This document shows, piece after piece, positions 6,818 to 16,352 of a stretch of 25,628 nt of DNA. Where the stretch lies: positions 1-25,628 of the forward strand of contig CAZEAN010000080.1 of NCBI GenBank assembly GCA_964510225.1, given 5' to 3'. The position numbers and the translations under genes were made by a program. The notes under the pieces were generated by a model, which was given only the letters and a program-made list of their open reading frames with translations, searched no databases and was not told the origin of the DNA. Numbering within the stretch: position 1 is the first letter of the stretch; the number at the start of each line of letters is the position of its first letter. The DNA comes from CAZEAN01 sp964510225 (lineage in GTDB: Bacteria; Planctomycetota; Planctomycetia; Isosphaerales; Isosphaeraceae).

Positions 6818-9800
6818 CTGGCTAAGCCGAGCGATCGCGGAAGGCACCGGAACAACGTGGCTCGTTCCGAATACGCTTTCAACGAGCCGTCTGACCCGTC
6901 GGATCGCAAGCATCCGCCACCAAAACCGTTCTACCCCAGCCAGCGATCGGATCTGGTCGTGGAGCGATCTCTGGGAAATCCTCCGGACCAATCATCGAGA
7001 CGGACCGCTCTCGCTTTCCGAAGCTGGCGCTCGGGCGGCCTTGGTGGAAGCGATCGATCGTGCCGATGCTGCCGGTGACCTCACAGTCACTCGATCCGTC
7101 GCCCATTCCTCGGGCTTCCGGCGACGAGCAAGACGACGAATTAATGCCTGGATTTTGAGTGGAAAAGGCCCCGACGATCTACCGGAACCCTTGGGTCCAG
7201 TCGATCTCGATCTCCAACGTCTCTTCCGCCACTACCAGTCTATTCTGAACAAGCTCAGAGCAGTCGACGACGCGGGGCTCCAAGTCTACTATGCCTCGCT
7301 TTTTCGACTCGATCCGAGACTACCGGACTCCTGGGGAACGGTGAAGCGATTGGTGGTCGTCGAACCTCCTTCAGAGCACCGACCGACTCGACTGGTCCTC
7401 GACGGCATCGCCGAGTCATCATTGATTCGGCAGGTCCGCGTGACGTTGACGTTCGAGGCCGATCCCGATCGTGCCGAAGCTTATGTCCCGAATGCCCGAC
7501 TCCGCGAGCGTCTGCTCGGCCGAGGTTTTGTTGAAGTGCCGACCGAACTCTCGGATCAGCGGCCAAGAACACTCGTTGCGGTTGGCCAAGCGCTCTTTCG
7601 GACTGACACCACCACGGTATTGGAGTCTGAGGATCTCCGTGACGGCCTCTCGCTCCTCGGGGCACCTCGAGGTGAGCCAATGGCCAGGATCGCGGCCTCC
7701 TGGCTCCGGAGACACCTCGATGTTGGGGTCCCACCTGAAGAACTCTTGATCCTCGTCCCGTCAGCCAATGACGAAGCCGCCCTGGTCCTCCAGATCATCC
7801 AAGGCTGGGGCTTGCCCGTGGTCTCGTCAACTGGACCGCCCCTCAAATCGGATCCGCTGATTCAAGCGCTTCGGTTGGCGATGAATATTCCGATCAACGA
7901 TTGGGACACAGATCGTCTCGGACGACTCCTCCGAAACGGTCGCCTCCACCCTAACTTCGACGCCGCCCGGACGCATCCGTTGACTCTCCCAACCACGGCC
8001 GCAGCACTCCGGGAGGCAAATGTCTATCGAGATCGATCGGCAATCCTCAGCGCGCTCGACCAGATGCAACGAGACCTGGAATCCGATCCCGAGGAATCGG
8101 ATAAGCCTGACTACCTCGGCCGGTTTCGACAACGACGCGCCTGGATGGCGTCGATCGCAAAGCCAGTGATCCAATGGCTCGGCGACCTGATCGATGACGT
8201 TGCCCAACCCGGGCCCTGGCAGACACAGGTCGATCGGTTGCTCCAACTCGCCGAAGCCCTTGGACTCTCACTGGATGAACCTGGACTCGGCCATCTAATT
8301 AATGCACTTGATGATGCGGGCGACGTTTTGAGCAGGATTGGACGGGATTTGGAGTCGATCGATTGGCTGAACTTTGTGCAACAGGTCGAGACGCTGATCA
8401 ACGACCTCAGTCCACCTCCCGTCCCCTCCACAGAAGGTAAGGTCTTGTTTGCGACCGTGGAAGAAGCGATCGGCGTTCCGGTGGAGCATCTCCTACTGAC
8501 CAACCTCAGCGAGGGGAGTTTCCCCGATCGGAACGCGATCGGACTGCCCCTCACCGAAGAGCCTGAAGACTCAGTCGATGAGTACGACGACTTCATTGAA
8601 TTCGACGCCCTCGCTGAGCTACCTCGGATCCCGCAACCGAAACAGCCTCATCTCCCCTTGTCCGGACCTATGAGCTTTGAATCGAGCCAACCCACTCCCT
8701 TCGGCCGAGAGATGGCCCGGTTTCTTAATGTTGTCGGGACCGCGGAATCCAGCCTGACGTTGGGCTATCCGACCGCCGACGACAAAGGCCGAGATCTCCT
8801 TGCCGCCGGATTTCTCGTCGAACTGCAGACGCTCATGAGTCCCGACGGACTCCAGCTTATTACGGTCGAGAATCAAAAGCTCGATCCTTCGCTCCGCGAG
8901 ACAGAGCCTCAATCGGCAGCCGAGGCACGAATCAAGGCAGTTGCCCGAGCCAGACACGGCGACCCGAGTCTTCTCCCCGTCGTGATGGGGGATCCAACCC
9001 AACGCCGGTTGCTCCGCGATGCCGGAGCGCTCATTCTCTTGAATGCAAGGCGGTCGCGGTCGAGTCCTGGTCGATCGATCCGTAGAAGTATCAGTCGGTA
9101 CGAGGGGATTCTGAAGGATCCTCGGATTCAGGAGCGTTTGGCATCGGAGTTCGGTGCCGATACATCCTTTAGTGCCAGTCAGCTCGAATCACTCGCATTG
9201 TGCCCGTTTCAGTTCTTTGCGCGATACGTCCTCCGACTTGATCCCGTCGGACACCGAGACGAGCTTGAGGAGGATCGGACTGCCGGTGGAAGTCGGATGC
9301 ACGCAGCCTTGGAAGAACTTCACAATCGGCTCCGCCATGACCCGCCACCAATCGCGACTCTCGCAGAAGCAGTGACGGACGAGATTGAGCGCGAAGTCCG
9401 TCGTGAGATCGAGCGTGAGGTCGCTCCGACCTCATCGACTGGTCGAGGACTCCGAGCGATTGAATTGGCCCGGATGGTCAGGACTGGGGCACGTTACGCA
9501 GAACAGTTCCGGCGCTACAGTGATGATCTCGGAGCCGGGGCCATTCCTGAACAGTTTGAGTATGTCTTCGGTAGCGAAGCAGAGAATGCCGGTCCTCCCC
9601 TAGTGCTGGGTGAAGGAGCTGAGCGGGTTGTTCTTCAAGGGATGGTAGATCGGATCGATATCTACCGTCATCGGACCGGTCTTTATTACCGGGTGATCGA
9701 CTACAAGACAGGAAGTACTCCTACAACACAAAAACTTGAGAAAGGGCTCGCCCTTCAGCTCCCGCTTTATGCGATGGCTGTTGCCCTTGCATTCCCAAAA

Positions 9801-10154
9801 GAAGAGCAGGCGGAACCGCTCGATGCTGGGTACTGGGCACTCCGTGATAAAGGGTATCGCCCGTTGGTCCAGATGGCCAAGATCAAAGACGGCGAACTTG
9901 TTGTCCGCTCGCGGCCCAAGACACCGAGCAATCCCGACCCCGATCGTATCGTCCGGTTTGTCAAGGATCTGGTTGATCGGCTCCGTCGGGGGATGTTCCC
10001 GATCCATCCTGCTCTCGACGACTGTGAGCGCCATTGCGACTACCGGAACCTCTGCAGGCTCCACCAAGTGAAGCAGGCGGGCAAGACCTGGCCTGATGCA
10101 CCATCGATGCAAGCCCCCGAAGCCTCGGAGAATGATGGGGAGGCGGGATTATGA
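6768..10154 (+). CDS. addB: AddB-like nuclease subunit of a double-strand-break repair complex
   Basis: This 1128-residue protein has the AddB layout: an SF1-helicase-like N-terminal part that appears inactive, then a C-terminal PD-(D/E)XK nuclease. The N-terminal P-loop position reads WSGPPGADWLS with no lysine, so ATP binding there is unlikely. A later helicase-like segment is 'HLLLTNLSEGSFPDRN'. The nuclease is complete by eye: SASQLESLALCPFQFFARY (first Fe-S cysteine, C812), GMVDRIDIY (about 958), RVIDYKTG (about 975, D and K of the active site), LQLPLYAMA, and the downstream cluster C-x3-C-x5-C in DCERHCDYRNLC near 1083. It should pair with AddA, whose start overlaps its stop (ATGA at 10151). 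The start at 6768 has a GGGGGG stretch upstream and lies inside uppP. Confidence 0.85.
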   Translation: MARTPARILWSGPPGADWLSRAIAEGTGTTWLVPNTLSTSRLTRRIASIRHQNRSTPASDRIWSWSDLWEILRTNHRDGPLSLSEAGARAALVEAIDRADAAGDLTVTRSVAHSSGFRRRARRRINAWILSGKGPDDLPEPLGPVDLDLQRLFRHYQSILNKLRAVDDAGLQVYYASLFRLDPRLPDSWGTVKRLVVVEPPSEHRPTRLVLDGIAESSLIRQVRVTLTFEADPDRAEAYVPNARLRERLLGRGFVEVPTELSDQRPRTLVAVGQALFRTDTTTVLESEDLRDGLSLLGAPRGEPMARIAASWLRRHLDVGVPPEELLILVPSANDEAALVLQIIQGWGLPVVSSTGPPLKSDPLIQALRLAMNIPINDWDTDRLGRLLRNGRLHPNFDAARTHPLTLPTTAAALREANVYRDRSAILSALDQMQRDLESDPEESDKPDYLGRFRQRRAWMASIAKPVIQWLGDLIDDVAQPGPWQTQVDRLLQLAEALGLSLDEPGLGHLINALDDAGDVLSRIGRDLESIDWLNFVQQVETLINDLSPPPVPSTEGKVLFATVEEAIGVPVEHLLLTNLSEGSFPDRNAIGLPLTEEPEDSVDEYDDFIEFDALAELPRIPQPKQPHLPLSGPMSFESSQPTPFGREMARFLNVVGTAESSLTLGYPTADDKGRDLLAAGFLVELQTLMSPDGLQLITVENQKLDPSLRETEPQSAAEARIKAVARARHGDPSLLPVVMGDPTQRRLLRDAGALILLNARRSRSSPGRSIRRSISRYEGILKDPRIQERLASEFGADTSFSASQLESLALCPFQFFARYVLRLDPVGHRDELEEDRTAGGSRMHAALEELHNRLRHDPPPIATLAEAVTDEIEREVRREIEREVAPTSSTGRGLRAIELARMVRTGARYAEQFRRYSDDLGAGAIPEQFEYVFGSEAENAGPPLVLGEGAERVVLQGMVDRIDIYRHRTGLYYRVIDYKTGSTPTTQKLEKGLALQLPLYAMAVALAFPKEEQAEPLDAGYWALRDKGYRPLVQMAKIKDGELVVRSRPKTPSNPDPDRIVRFVKDLVDRLRRGMFPIHPALDDCERHCDYRNLCRLHQVKQAGKTWPDAPSMQAPEASENDGEAGL

Positions 10155-13100
10155 GTCGTCTCTCGGCGTCATCCTCGATCACTTCCACGTCCTCGACTCC
10201 TTCCTCAAGTGCCAGCAGGCGGGCTCCGACCCCGGAGCAGCAACGGGCGCTTGAGGTTGCTGTCGGTGTCGCCTTGAGTTCTGGAGCTGGCTGCGGGAAA
10301 ACGACCGTTCTTACCGACCGTTTTGTCAACGCACTCGAGCGACAACAACCCCTCTCAAGTCTTGCGGCGGTAACCTTTACCGAGAAAGCCGCTGCCGAGA
10401 TGCGTGAGCGGATCCGGTCGGAGTGTCGGCGACGGATTACTCAAGGTGGGGCCGAAGCCAAGCGCTGGCGGATCCTCCTCCGAGGCTTGGAAGCAGCGCG
10501 GATCGGAACATTCCACGGTTTCTGTCTTGAGATCCTCCGTCGGTTTCCTGTCCAGGCCGGTTTGCCGCCTGGCTTCGGCGTCCTCGACAACGAGGTTGCC
10601 CCCACCCTCCGTGATGAAGCGCTCCGGGTCTGCTTCCAGCGCTGGCTCAGTGACCAGCAGGACGACCTAATTACCCTTGCAACCGAGCTTGGGATTAACG
10701 CCGTCTTTGACGGGCTCCGTTCGCTACTCGACGGTCGAGCCCTCGCCGATTCAACCCAATGGGCCAACTTCGGGCCGGAAGATCTCGTCGAAACCTGGGA
10801 AACCATTTGGTTACGCGAGGAGCGGCCCGCACTTCTCCTTGATTTCGTCCGAAAGGCTCGGCCTTGCCTCGATCTTCTCGGATCGATTCGTTGCGAACAC
10901 TCCGTTGGCGAAGAACGTCGGATTGTTTTAATCAACGAGATTCCGTTGATTGTCGAAGCGACCGATCCCTTGATGTCGCTCGAAGTGATCCAGGAACACG
11001 CCAAGGTCCAGGGAGGCGGGGGTTCACGACACTGGCCTTCGGTTGATCTTTATGGGCAGGTGAAATGCTTCTACGGGGAACTCCGGGACAGCGCCAAGAA
11101 GACGGCTGCACTTCTTCATTGGGATCGGGATGAGACTCTCCGATCAGCTGAACTTGGGGTCCGGTTCGCGCGACTTGCCGCCGAGGCAACTTCCGAATTC
11201 GGTCGGATCAAAGAACGACTGGAAGTGGTCGACTTCGATGACCAGCTCCTCCGAGCACGCGATCTCTTGCAATGGCCCGATGGACCGGTTGCAAAACTTC
11301 AAGGTGAACTTCAGCTTCTCCTCATCGATGAGTTTCAAGACACCGATCCGGTCCAAGGTGCGATCGTCCAAGCGATCGCGGGGCAAGGGCTCGAGACAGT
11401 CCAACTCTTCCTTGTCGGCGATTCAAAACAGTCGATCTACCGCTTCCGAGGGGCTCGACCGCGGATCTTCGACGAGTTCCGCAGCGAACTTCCGACGGAG
11501 GGGCGACTCGCCTTAACAGGGAACTTCCGGAGCGTCCCTGGGATCCTCCACTTTGTGAACGCTCTCTTCCAAGAATTGTATGAGGATCCTTCGGAAGCGC
11601 TCCGAGCCCGTCCCGACCTCGAAAGCGCAACGGACGTGGCGACGAACCCCTCCGTCGAGTTTCTCTGGGCGTCCGAACCGTCGGCCCCCAAGGATTCGAG
11701 GTCCAAACCGAAAGTCTATGAACGTCGACGCCTCGAAGCCCAATGGCTCGCTCGACTGGTTGCGACTCGGCTCGAACAAGGTTGGGATATCTTTGATCCC
11801 AGGCTGAAGGCAACACGCCGGGCAGGTCCCTCGGATATTGCGTTCCTTTTCCGTGCGCTGACGAGTGTTTCCGCTTACGAACAAGCACTAGCAGACGAAG
11901 GGCTCGACTATCACACGATTGAAGGCTCTGCCTTCTTTGCCCAGCAGGAGGTACTCGACGTCGTCAATCTCCTGGCGGCGATCGAAGACCCGCTCGATCC
12001 CATTGCGTTGGCGGGCTCACTCCGGAGCCCTTTCTTTGGTGTTAGCGATGAAGGGCTTTTCTGGTTAACCAACGCGCGGATTGATGACCGCCCCGGTGAC
12101 CTCTTCCGGAACCTCCGTCAGTCTGAACAAATAACTGAGCTCTCCCGACGCGATCGACGACGGTCCGAACGAGCCCGGGAACTCCTCGATCGCTGGCGAG
12201 GACTGAAGGACCGAATACCGATTGCGTTGCTCATGAACCAGTTCCTTGATGAGTCAGGATTCGAGGCAGCTCTGGTCGCGGATTATCTTGGTGATCGAAA
12301 GCGAGCGAATGTCCGGAAGCTTCTCAGACTCGCCGGACAGTATGATCGGAGTGGTCTCCCTCTTGCTGACTATGCGGCAAGACTCCGCACCGACCTCCGA
12401 CAGCTCACCCGCGAGGACCAGGCTGCGACCAATACCGAACAAGGGGATGCGATCCGGATCATGACGATCCACAAGGCGAAAGGACTTGAGTTTCCGATCG
12501 TGGTAGTCCCGGATTTGGATCGACAATCGTGGATGCCATCGAAACCAGTGACCTTGCACGAACGGTTTGGTCCGATTGTCCGGCCAGAGCCTTTGATCGA
12601 TCAATCCGAGGATCGTGACTCACCTAAAGGTCTCGGGGGGCGACTCCTTCAATCTTCCGAATCGCGAGAAGACCGTGACGAATCGATCCGGGTCTTTTAT
12701 GTCGCAACCACAAGAGCGATCAGCCATCTCATACTCGCTGCCGGCCTTGAAACCAACGTGGACGACTGCAAACCGAAATCCCCTTCGCTTGAACTCCTCA
12801 GCCGGCAGTTCGAGCTTGGTACGGGAGCACTCCGCAATCCACTCCCCGAGGGTTGGACAACCCCTCGGGTCGGAGTGATCACCTCGCCGCCTCCGCCGCT
12901 TGCTCGACCGAATCCGACTCGGCACTTGCGGGATCGATTTGACGTCGGACGGATGATCCTCCGGCAACGTCCCCCCGAACACAACTCAGAAACGCCGAGA
13001 GATGCTCTCCGCCCCCAAGCCCGACTGATCGACCACGAGGTCGGCACGTCGCTTGGGCCAATCGCCGCTCGGGTTGACGGTTTGCTCCGACTACTCCTCA

Positions 13101-13657
13101 GCGATCCCGAAGCAGGTTGGGCAACCGACCTCGATGCCGTGCTGCAACGAGCTGCCGAAGCGACGATCCCAACTTCCCCACAACGGATTCGGAAGCAAGC
13201 CCGTGAGTTGCTTTCAGACTGGTTACAAGGAACGCTCGGCGTCCGGGTTGCTCAGGCGGACCAACGCGTCAGTGGACGTCGGTGGACGCTCCTCATCCCC
13301 TCGACCGAAGATCGGCCTGAACAAGTTCATCGGGGTTGGATCGACCTCGCGTTCCGAGAGGACCAAGACTGGCGATTGATTACGATTGCACACCCAGACG
13401 AACCAATTCAGGCGGCCGAGGAGCGACTCTACTGGTCGGTTCGTGGCTGGCGTTCAACCGGGCTCGGTCGGCTTCTCGGCGCGCAGATCGCGCGATTGAC
13501 GAAGGAGACGAGTCCAATCGATGAATCTTTTGTGGAGCCCCGGAAGATTCTGGCCCGAAACGCTATGATGCGGACTGGCCAGGACCGGTCGAATCGTGCG
13601 AGACCGGCAGCTCACCCGAGCCGAGGAACACCCCGCAATGCATCCGGGCGACATTGA
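10151..13657 (+). CDS. addA: AddA-like UvrD/Rep-family helicase subunit with a degenerate nuclease domain
   Basis: This is the 1168-residue motor partner of AddB. The SF1A helicase motifs are intact: TPEQQRA (Q-motif region), Walker A SSGAGCGKTT (K50), AAVTFTEKAAAEMRERI (Ia), LLLIDEFQDTD (Walker B, about 393), GDSKQSIYRFRGA (III), IRIMTIHKAKGLEFPIVVVP (V) and VFYVATTRAISHL (VI). AddA normally ends in a PD-(D/E)XK nuclease. Here the matching region keeps GWIDLAF (about 1065), but the strand that should read DYK is WRLITIAHPDE, and the Q-x3-Y region is replaced by ERLYWSVRG, so the catalytic residues appear lost. The first 24 residues are Ser-rich and probably disordered. The last 30 residues overlap hisN and are basic. 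The ATG at 10151 overlaps the addB stop, with GGGGAGG upstream. Confidence 0.88.
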   Translation: MSRLSASSSITSTSSTPSSSASRRAPTPEQQRALEVAVGVALSSGAGCGKTTVLTDRFVNALERQQPLSSLAAVTFTEKAAAEMRERIRSECRRRITQGGAEAKRWRILLRGLEAARIGTFHGFCLEILRRFPVQAGLPPGFGVLDNEVAPTLRDEALRVCFQRWLSDQQDDLITLATELGINAVFDGLRSLLDGRALADSTQWANFGPEDLVETWETIWLREERPALLLDFVRKARPCLDLLGSIRCEHSVGEERRIVLINEIPLIVEATDPLMSLEVIQEHAKVQGGGGSRHWPSVDLYGQVKCFYGELRDSAKKTAALLHWDRDETLRSAELGVRFARLAAEATSEFGRIKERLEVVDFDDQLLRARDLLQWPDGPVAKLQGELQLLLIDEFQDTDPVQGAIVQAIAGQGLETVQLFLVGDSKQSIYRFRGARPRIFDEFRSELPTEGRLALTGNFRSVPGILHFVNALFQELYEDPSEALRARPDLESATDVATNPSVEFLWASEPSAPKDSRSKPKVYERRRLEAQWLARLVATRLEQGWDIFDPRLKATRRAGPSDIAFLFRALTSVSAYEQALADEGLDYHTIEGSAFFAQQEVLDVVNLLAAIEDPLDPIALAGSLRSPFFGVSDEGLFWLTNARIDDRPGDLFRNLRQSEQITELSRRDRRRSERARELLDRWRGLKDRIPIALLMNQFLDESGFEAALVADYLGDRKRANVRKLLRLAGQYDRSGLPLADYAARLRTDLRQLTREDQAATNTEQGDAIRIMTIHKAKGLEFPIVVVPDLDRQSWMPSKPVTLHERFGPIVRPEPLIDQSEDRDSPKGLGGRLLQSSESREDRDESIRVFYVATTRAISHLILAAGLETNVDDCKPKSPSLELLSRQFELGTGALRNPLPEGWTTPRVGVITSPPPPLARPNPTRHLRDRFDVGRMILRQRPPEHNSETPRDALRPQARLIDHEVGTSLGPIAARVDGLLRLLLSDPEAGWATDLDAVLQRAAEATIPTSPQRIRKQARELLSDWLQGTLGVRVAQADQRVSGRRWTLLIPSTEDRPEQVHRGWIDLAFREDQDWRLITIAHPDEPIQAAEERLYWSVRGWRSTGLGRLLGAQIARLTKETSPIDESFVEPRKILARNAMMRTGQDRSNRARPAAHPSRGTPRNASGRH

Positions 13658-14468
13658 CATCAAATCAGATCTTGAGCTTGCGATTCAACTTGTCGAACTT
13701 GCTTCGGGCGTAATCCTCCCACATTACCAAAGCTGCGCTATTGAGTGGAAACAGGATGGAACGGAAGTCACCGTCGCAGATCGGGCTGCCGAGGAGGTGA
13801 TTCGGAACCGCCTCGCGACCGAACGGCCGGAAGATGGAGTCCTCGGAGAGGAGTACGGTGAAACGAAGCCATCAGGCGACAAGAAACGCAATTGGATCAT
13901 TGATCCCATTGATGGTACTGCCGCGTTTGCGCTCGGACTACCGAACTTCGGGACACTGATCGCGCTCGCGATTGATGATGAGCCGGTGGTCGGTGTCATC
14001 CACCTACCGGCCCTCGGAGAAACAACTTATGCAGCACAAGGGCTCGGGTGTTGGTGGCGCCCCAACATCGAGAGCGACCCCCGACGTGTCCAGGTCGCTT
14101 CCCGAGTCCCGCTCAGTGAAGCCTCTGCATCTGTCGGCGGTCCAAAATCAAGCGATATTCACACGCGAAACGGCGAGACTCCCTATCGAGTACGCCGACT
14201 CGTTGGGGCAGTCCGCAAATTCCGGTTCGTCGGGGACTGTGTACAACATGCCTTGGTTGCGCGAGGTCGCTTACACCTAGCGGTTGACACATTGATGAGC
14301 CCCTGGGATACCGCCGCCCTCGTTCCTTGTGTTGAGGAAGCCGGTGGTGTTACGGCCACGGTATCTGGGATCCGCGAGCGCGTTGTCTTCGGTGGGAGTC
14401 TCGTGACCGCTTCCGATCCGACGACCCTTGCAGAGACGATTCAGATCCTCTCCCCAGAAGGACCGTAA
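13638..14468 (+). CDS. hisN: Inositol-monophosphatase-family phosphatase, probably histidinol-phosphatase
   Basis: This is a 276-residue, Mg-dependent, Li-sensitive-type phosphatase fold. The metal-site motifs are GEEYGE (about 83), WIIDPIDGT (about 100) and SPWDTAALVPCVEEAGG (about 220). 'IDGTAAFALGLPNFGTLIAL' resembles the histidinol-phosphatase (HisN) subgroup more than inositol or fructose phosphatases, so removal of phosphate from histidinol phosphate in histidine synthesis is the best guess. A GTG at 13596 would add 14 residues. The ATG at 13638 has GAGGA ten bases upstream (13622) and overlaps the end of addA by 20 bases. It is the last gene of the rimO-to-hisN cluster and faces a convergent gene 22 bases away. 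The family is firm; the substrate is moderately supported. Confidence 0.82.
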   Translation: MHPGDIDIKSDLELAIQLVELASGVILPHYQSCAIEWKQDGTEVTVADRAAEEVIRNRLATERPEDGVLGEEYGETKPSGDKKRNWIIDPIDGTAAFALGLPNFGTLIALAIDDEPVVGVIHLPALGETTYAAQGLGCWWRPNIESDPRRVQVASRVPLSEASASVGGPKSSDIHTRNGETPYRVRRLVGAVRKFRFVGDCVQHALVARGRLHLAVDTLMSPWDTAALVPCVEEAGGVTATVSGIRERVVFGGSLVTASDPTTLAETIQILSPEGP

Positions 14469-14490
14469 CTGATCACCCTCGGTCCGATTC

Positions 14491-16176
14491 CTAACGGGAC
14501 TCTCCTCGATCCCGATCAGTTCCGTCGAGTTTGGCCTGAGCAACGCCTCGGACGTGTGCAAGCCATTGGGCTTCGAGGTCGTCGAACCCGTCGAAATTAT
14601 AGTGGGACCGTAAGGCGGCTTCGGGGGCCGTCTTTTGGGATGCTTTAACGAACTGGACAAAATGATCGAATGACTCCCGAGTGACGAGGAACTCCACAAC
14701 CGAGGCCGATTGAGCCATGAAAAGATCCCAGTAGCGGCCATCGGGGAATTCAGCTGTCATCAAGTCACTGATCCGGAAGTATCGCCCGGACGCAATCGTG
14801 GTTGCGAGATCGTCTGCTTTCTTCGACCGACTTGTCGACGGTTCCGCCGAGACTGCTAATCCCTCGTCGACCCATCGAGGTAGTTGTTGGTCTGAAAACA
14901 GGTCGGCGAGGACAATATGTGCAAGTTCGTGAGGCAAGACGACCTCAACCAAGCTGGGATGATCGGCTCGGAGATTGACTCTCCGGGCCGCCACACGCCC
15001 CTCGTTGAGCCCAATCGTCGAGAAGCCGGGCGAGTCACTCGGTTGGTCGGTCACCTGCCGATAGATTGCGGTGTCCGGATAGATGTAGATGTCACACTTC
15101 GGTTGCCAATCCTGGGGTACTGTTGACTTGATCCAAGATCGAACTAGTATCGCACGGACCGATTCCGCATAGGGCGCAACCCGTTCCGCGATCTCTTCAT
15201 CGTCGTGGAAGATCCGAAAGTTTGGCGTCTCACGAAGCTGCCAACGACCGAGCTGATCATCCGAGGGCTGCTCGAGTCCCATCTGGACGCTTGTCGGCAC
15301 GAGGTAGCGACTCGGTCGCGGTGCCATTGCTGACTGCTCGGCTACAAACCGACGCAAATACTCGCTGTACCAAGCTCGAGGCGCCAGTTGTCGGATCGCC
15401 CGGATCTCAGCGTTGATCTCCGCCCAATCCTGGGGGCTTTCGGGGCCACCCTTAATCCGAGCGACTACAGCGACACAACGACAGTAGCCCCAGACACCCA
15501 AGTGTGACGTCGGCAACACTTCTCTGATTGCTAGCGATTGATAAAGCCGTCCGGCTTCGCTGTAGTCTTTGGCCACAAACGCGGCGTCAGCAAGCGCAAG
15601 GATCTCCCCGGCTTGGGGAGTCGATTGAGTCGGCAATTCAGATTGTGCACCAGGACCGGGTGTTGCTCTCTCCTTACTCGGATCGGATACGTCGCTTAAA
15701 TCGAGATTAGGGAGTGGGGCAAACGGGTCATCATGTTTCGGAGCGACTGGATCGTCAGTGGTGTTGTTCGATTTACTCAAGGCTGGGAGAGCGTCTGATT
15801 GGGACCTTGTTGGTCCCCCTCCTGGTGTAGATCGTTGGAGATTCTGCGCCCGATCAATGATCAGGAGGTTTTCACGATAGGTCTGGGCCTGCTGTAGCTT
15901 TCCCTGTTGTTCAGCCTGGGTTGCTGCCATCGAATAGGCTTGACGCAATTCCACCAGCACGTTGCGTCGCTCCGAGGGCGGTGCGACGATCAATGCATGT
16001 TCCAACTCTGTAACCGCCTTGGCTCCATCCCTCTGCTTGAGTGCGGCTCGGCCAGCATGGAGAGCGTCCGGCTTCGCAGGTGTTCTCGGTTGTTGAGCTT
16101 CGGAGTCAGTATCGAGCAATCCCAGCAATATGAAGGAGATGATGACAAGGAGAAAGTTCGGGTGTCGCCGTTCCAT
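14491..16176 (-). CDS. Secreted TPR-containing zinc metallopeptidase (peptidase MA-like)
   Basis: This is a 561-residue exported protein. Residues 1-28 form a signal peptide (MERRHP, then a hydrophobic stretch ending SEAQQ). The next 250 residues contain TPR-like helical repeats (for example ALHAGRAALKQRDGAKAVTELEHAL and ALADAAFVAKDYSEAGRLYQSLA) joined by a Pro/Ser-rich linker. The gluzincin motif is H416-E-L-A-H420, with the likely third ligand E438 in RWVDEGLAV, which is the pattern of peptidase MA-type domains. This suggests a zinc peptidase acting outside the cytoplasm; the substrate is unknown. A ribosome site AAGGA lies about 11 bases upstream of the ATG. It is divergent from rsmD (176 bases between starts) and convergent with hisN. 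Related planctomycete proteins are common but poorly characterised. Confidence 0.8.
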   Translation of the reverse strand: MERRHPNFLLVIISFILLGLLDTDSEAQQPRTPAKPDALHAGRAALKQRDGAKAVTELEHALIVAPPSERRNVLVELRQAYSMAATQAEQQGKLQQAQTYRENLLIIDRAQNLQRSTPGGGPTRSQSDALPALSKSNNTTDDPVAPKHDDPFAPLPNLDLSDVSDPSKERATPGPGAQSELPTQSTPQAGEILALADAAFVAKDYSEAGRLYQSLAIREVLPTSHLGVWGYCRCVAVVARIKGGPESPQDWAEINAEIRAIRQLAPRAWYSEYLRRFVAEQSAMAPRPSRYLVPTSVQMGLEQPSDDQLGRWQLRETPNFRIFHDDEEIAERVAPYAESVRAILVRSWIKSTVPQDWQPKCDIYIYPDTAIYRQVTDQPSDSPGFSTIGLNEGRVAARRVNLRADHPSLVEVVLPHELAHIVLADLFSDQQLPRWVDEGLAVSAEPSTSRSKKADDLATTIASGRYFRISDLMTAEFPDGRYWDLFMAQSASVVEFLVTRESFDHFVQFVKASQKTAPEAALRSHYNFDGFDDLEAQWLAHVRGVAQAKLDGTDRDRGESR

Positions 16177-16300
16177 GGCAGACCAATCCTTTGTAGCAGG
16201 GGACGACTCGGACGATGCAAGCTCTCTATTGGAACGCCAGGGATCATTGCGAAGGCCGGAGATCTCGTCAAGCCGAGCCGGAGTTCCCGACGTGAGCCCG

Positions 16301-16309
16301 TGCTATACT
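16301..16309 (+). promoter_or_regulatory. Candidate extended -10 promoter of the rsmD-cca-leuB unit
   Basis: TGC followed by TATACT (16304-16309) is an extended -10 element, 44 bases before the rsmD ATG and in the divergent intergenic region. The -35 area (AGTTCCCG, 16282-16289) is weak, which is usual for extended -10 promoters. Confidence 0.4.
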
Positions 16310-16352
16310 GGGAACCTTCCGTAGGGTCGCCAAGCCTGGAGCATTAAGCCCA

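Noticed and set aside
10441..11004. Long open frame (187 codons) on the minus strand inside addA
   Set aside because: It is antisense to the helicase core, is Ser/Arg-rich from mirrored codons, and has no domain. The addA frame carries all the conserved motifs.
6768..13657. Reading the pair as RecB and RecC
   Set aside because: The second protein lacks a working nuclease but the first has the AddB-type Fe-S PD-(D/E)XK nuclease at its C-terminus, which RecC does not have; no recD is present. AddB/AddA fits better.
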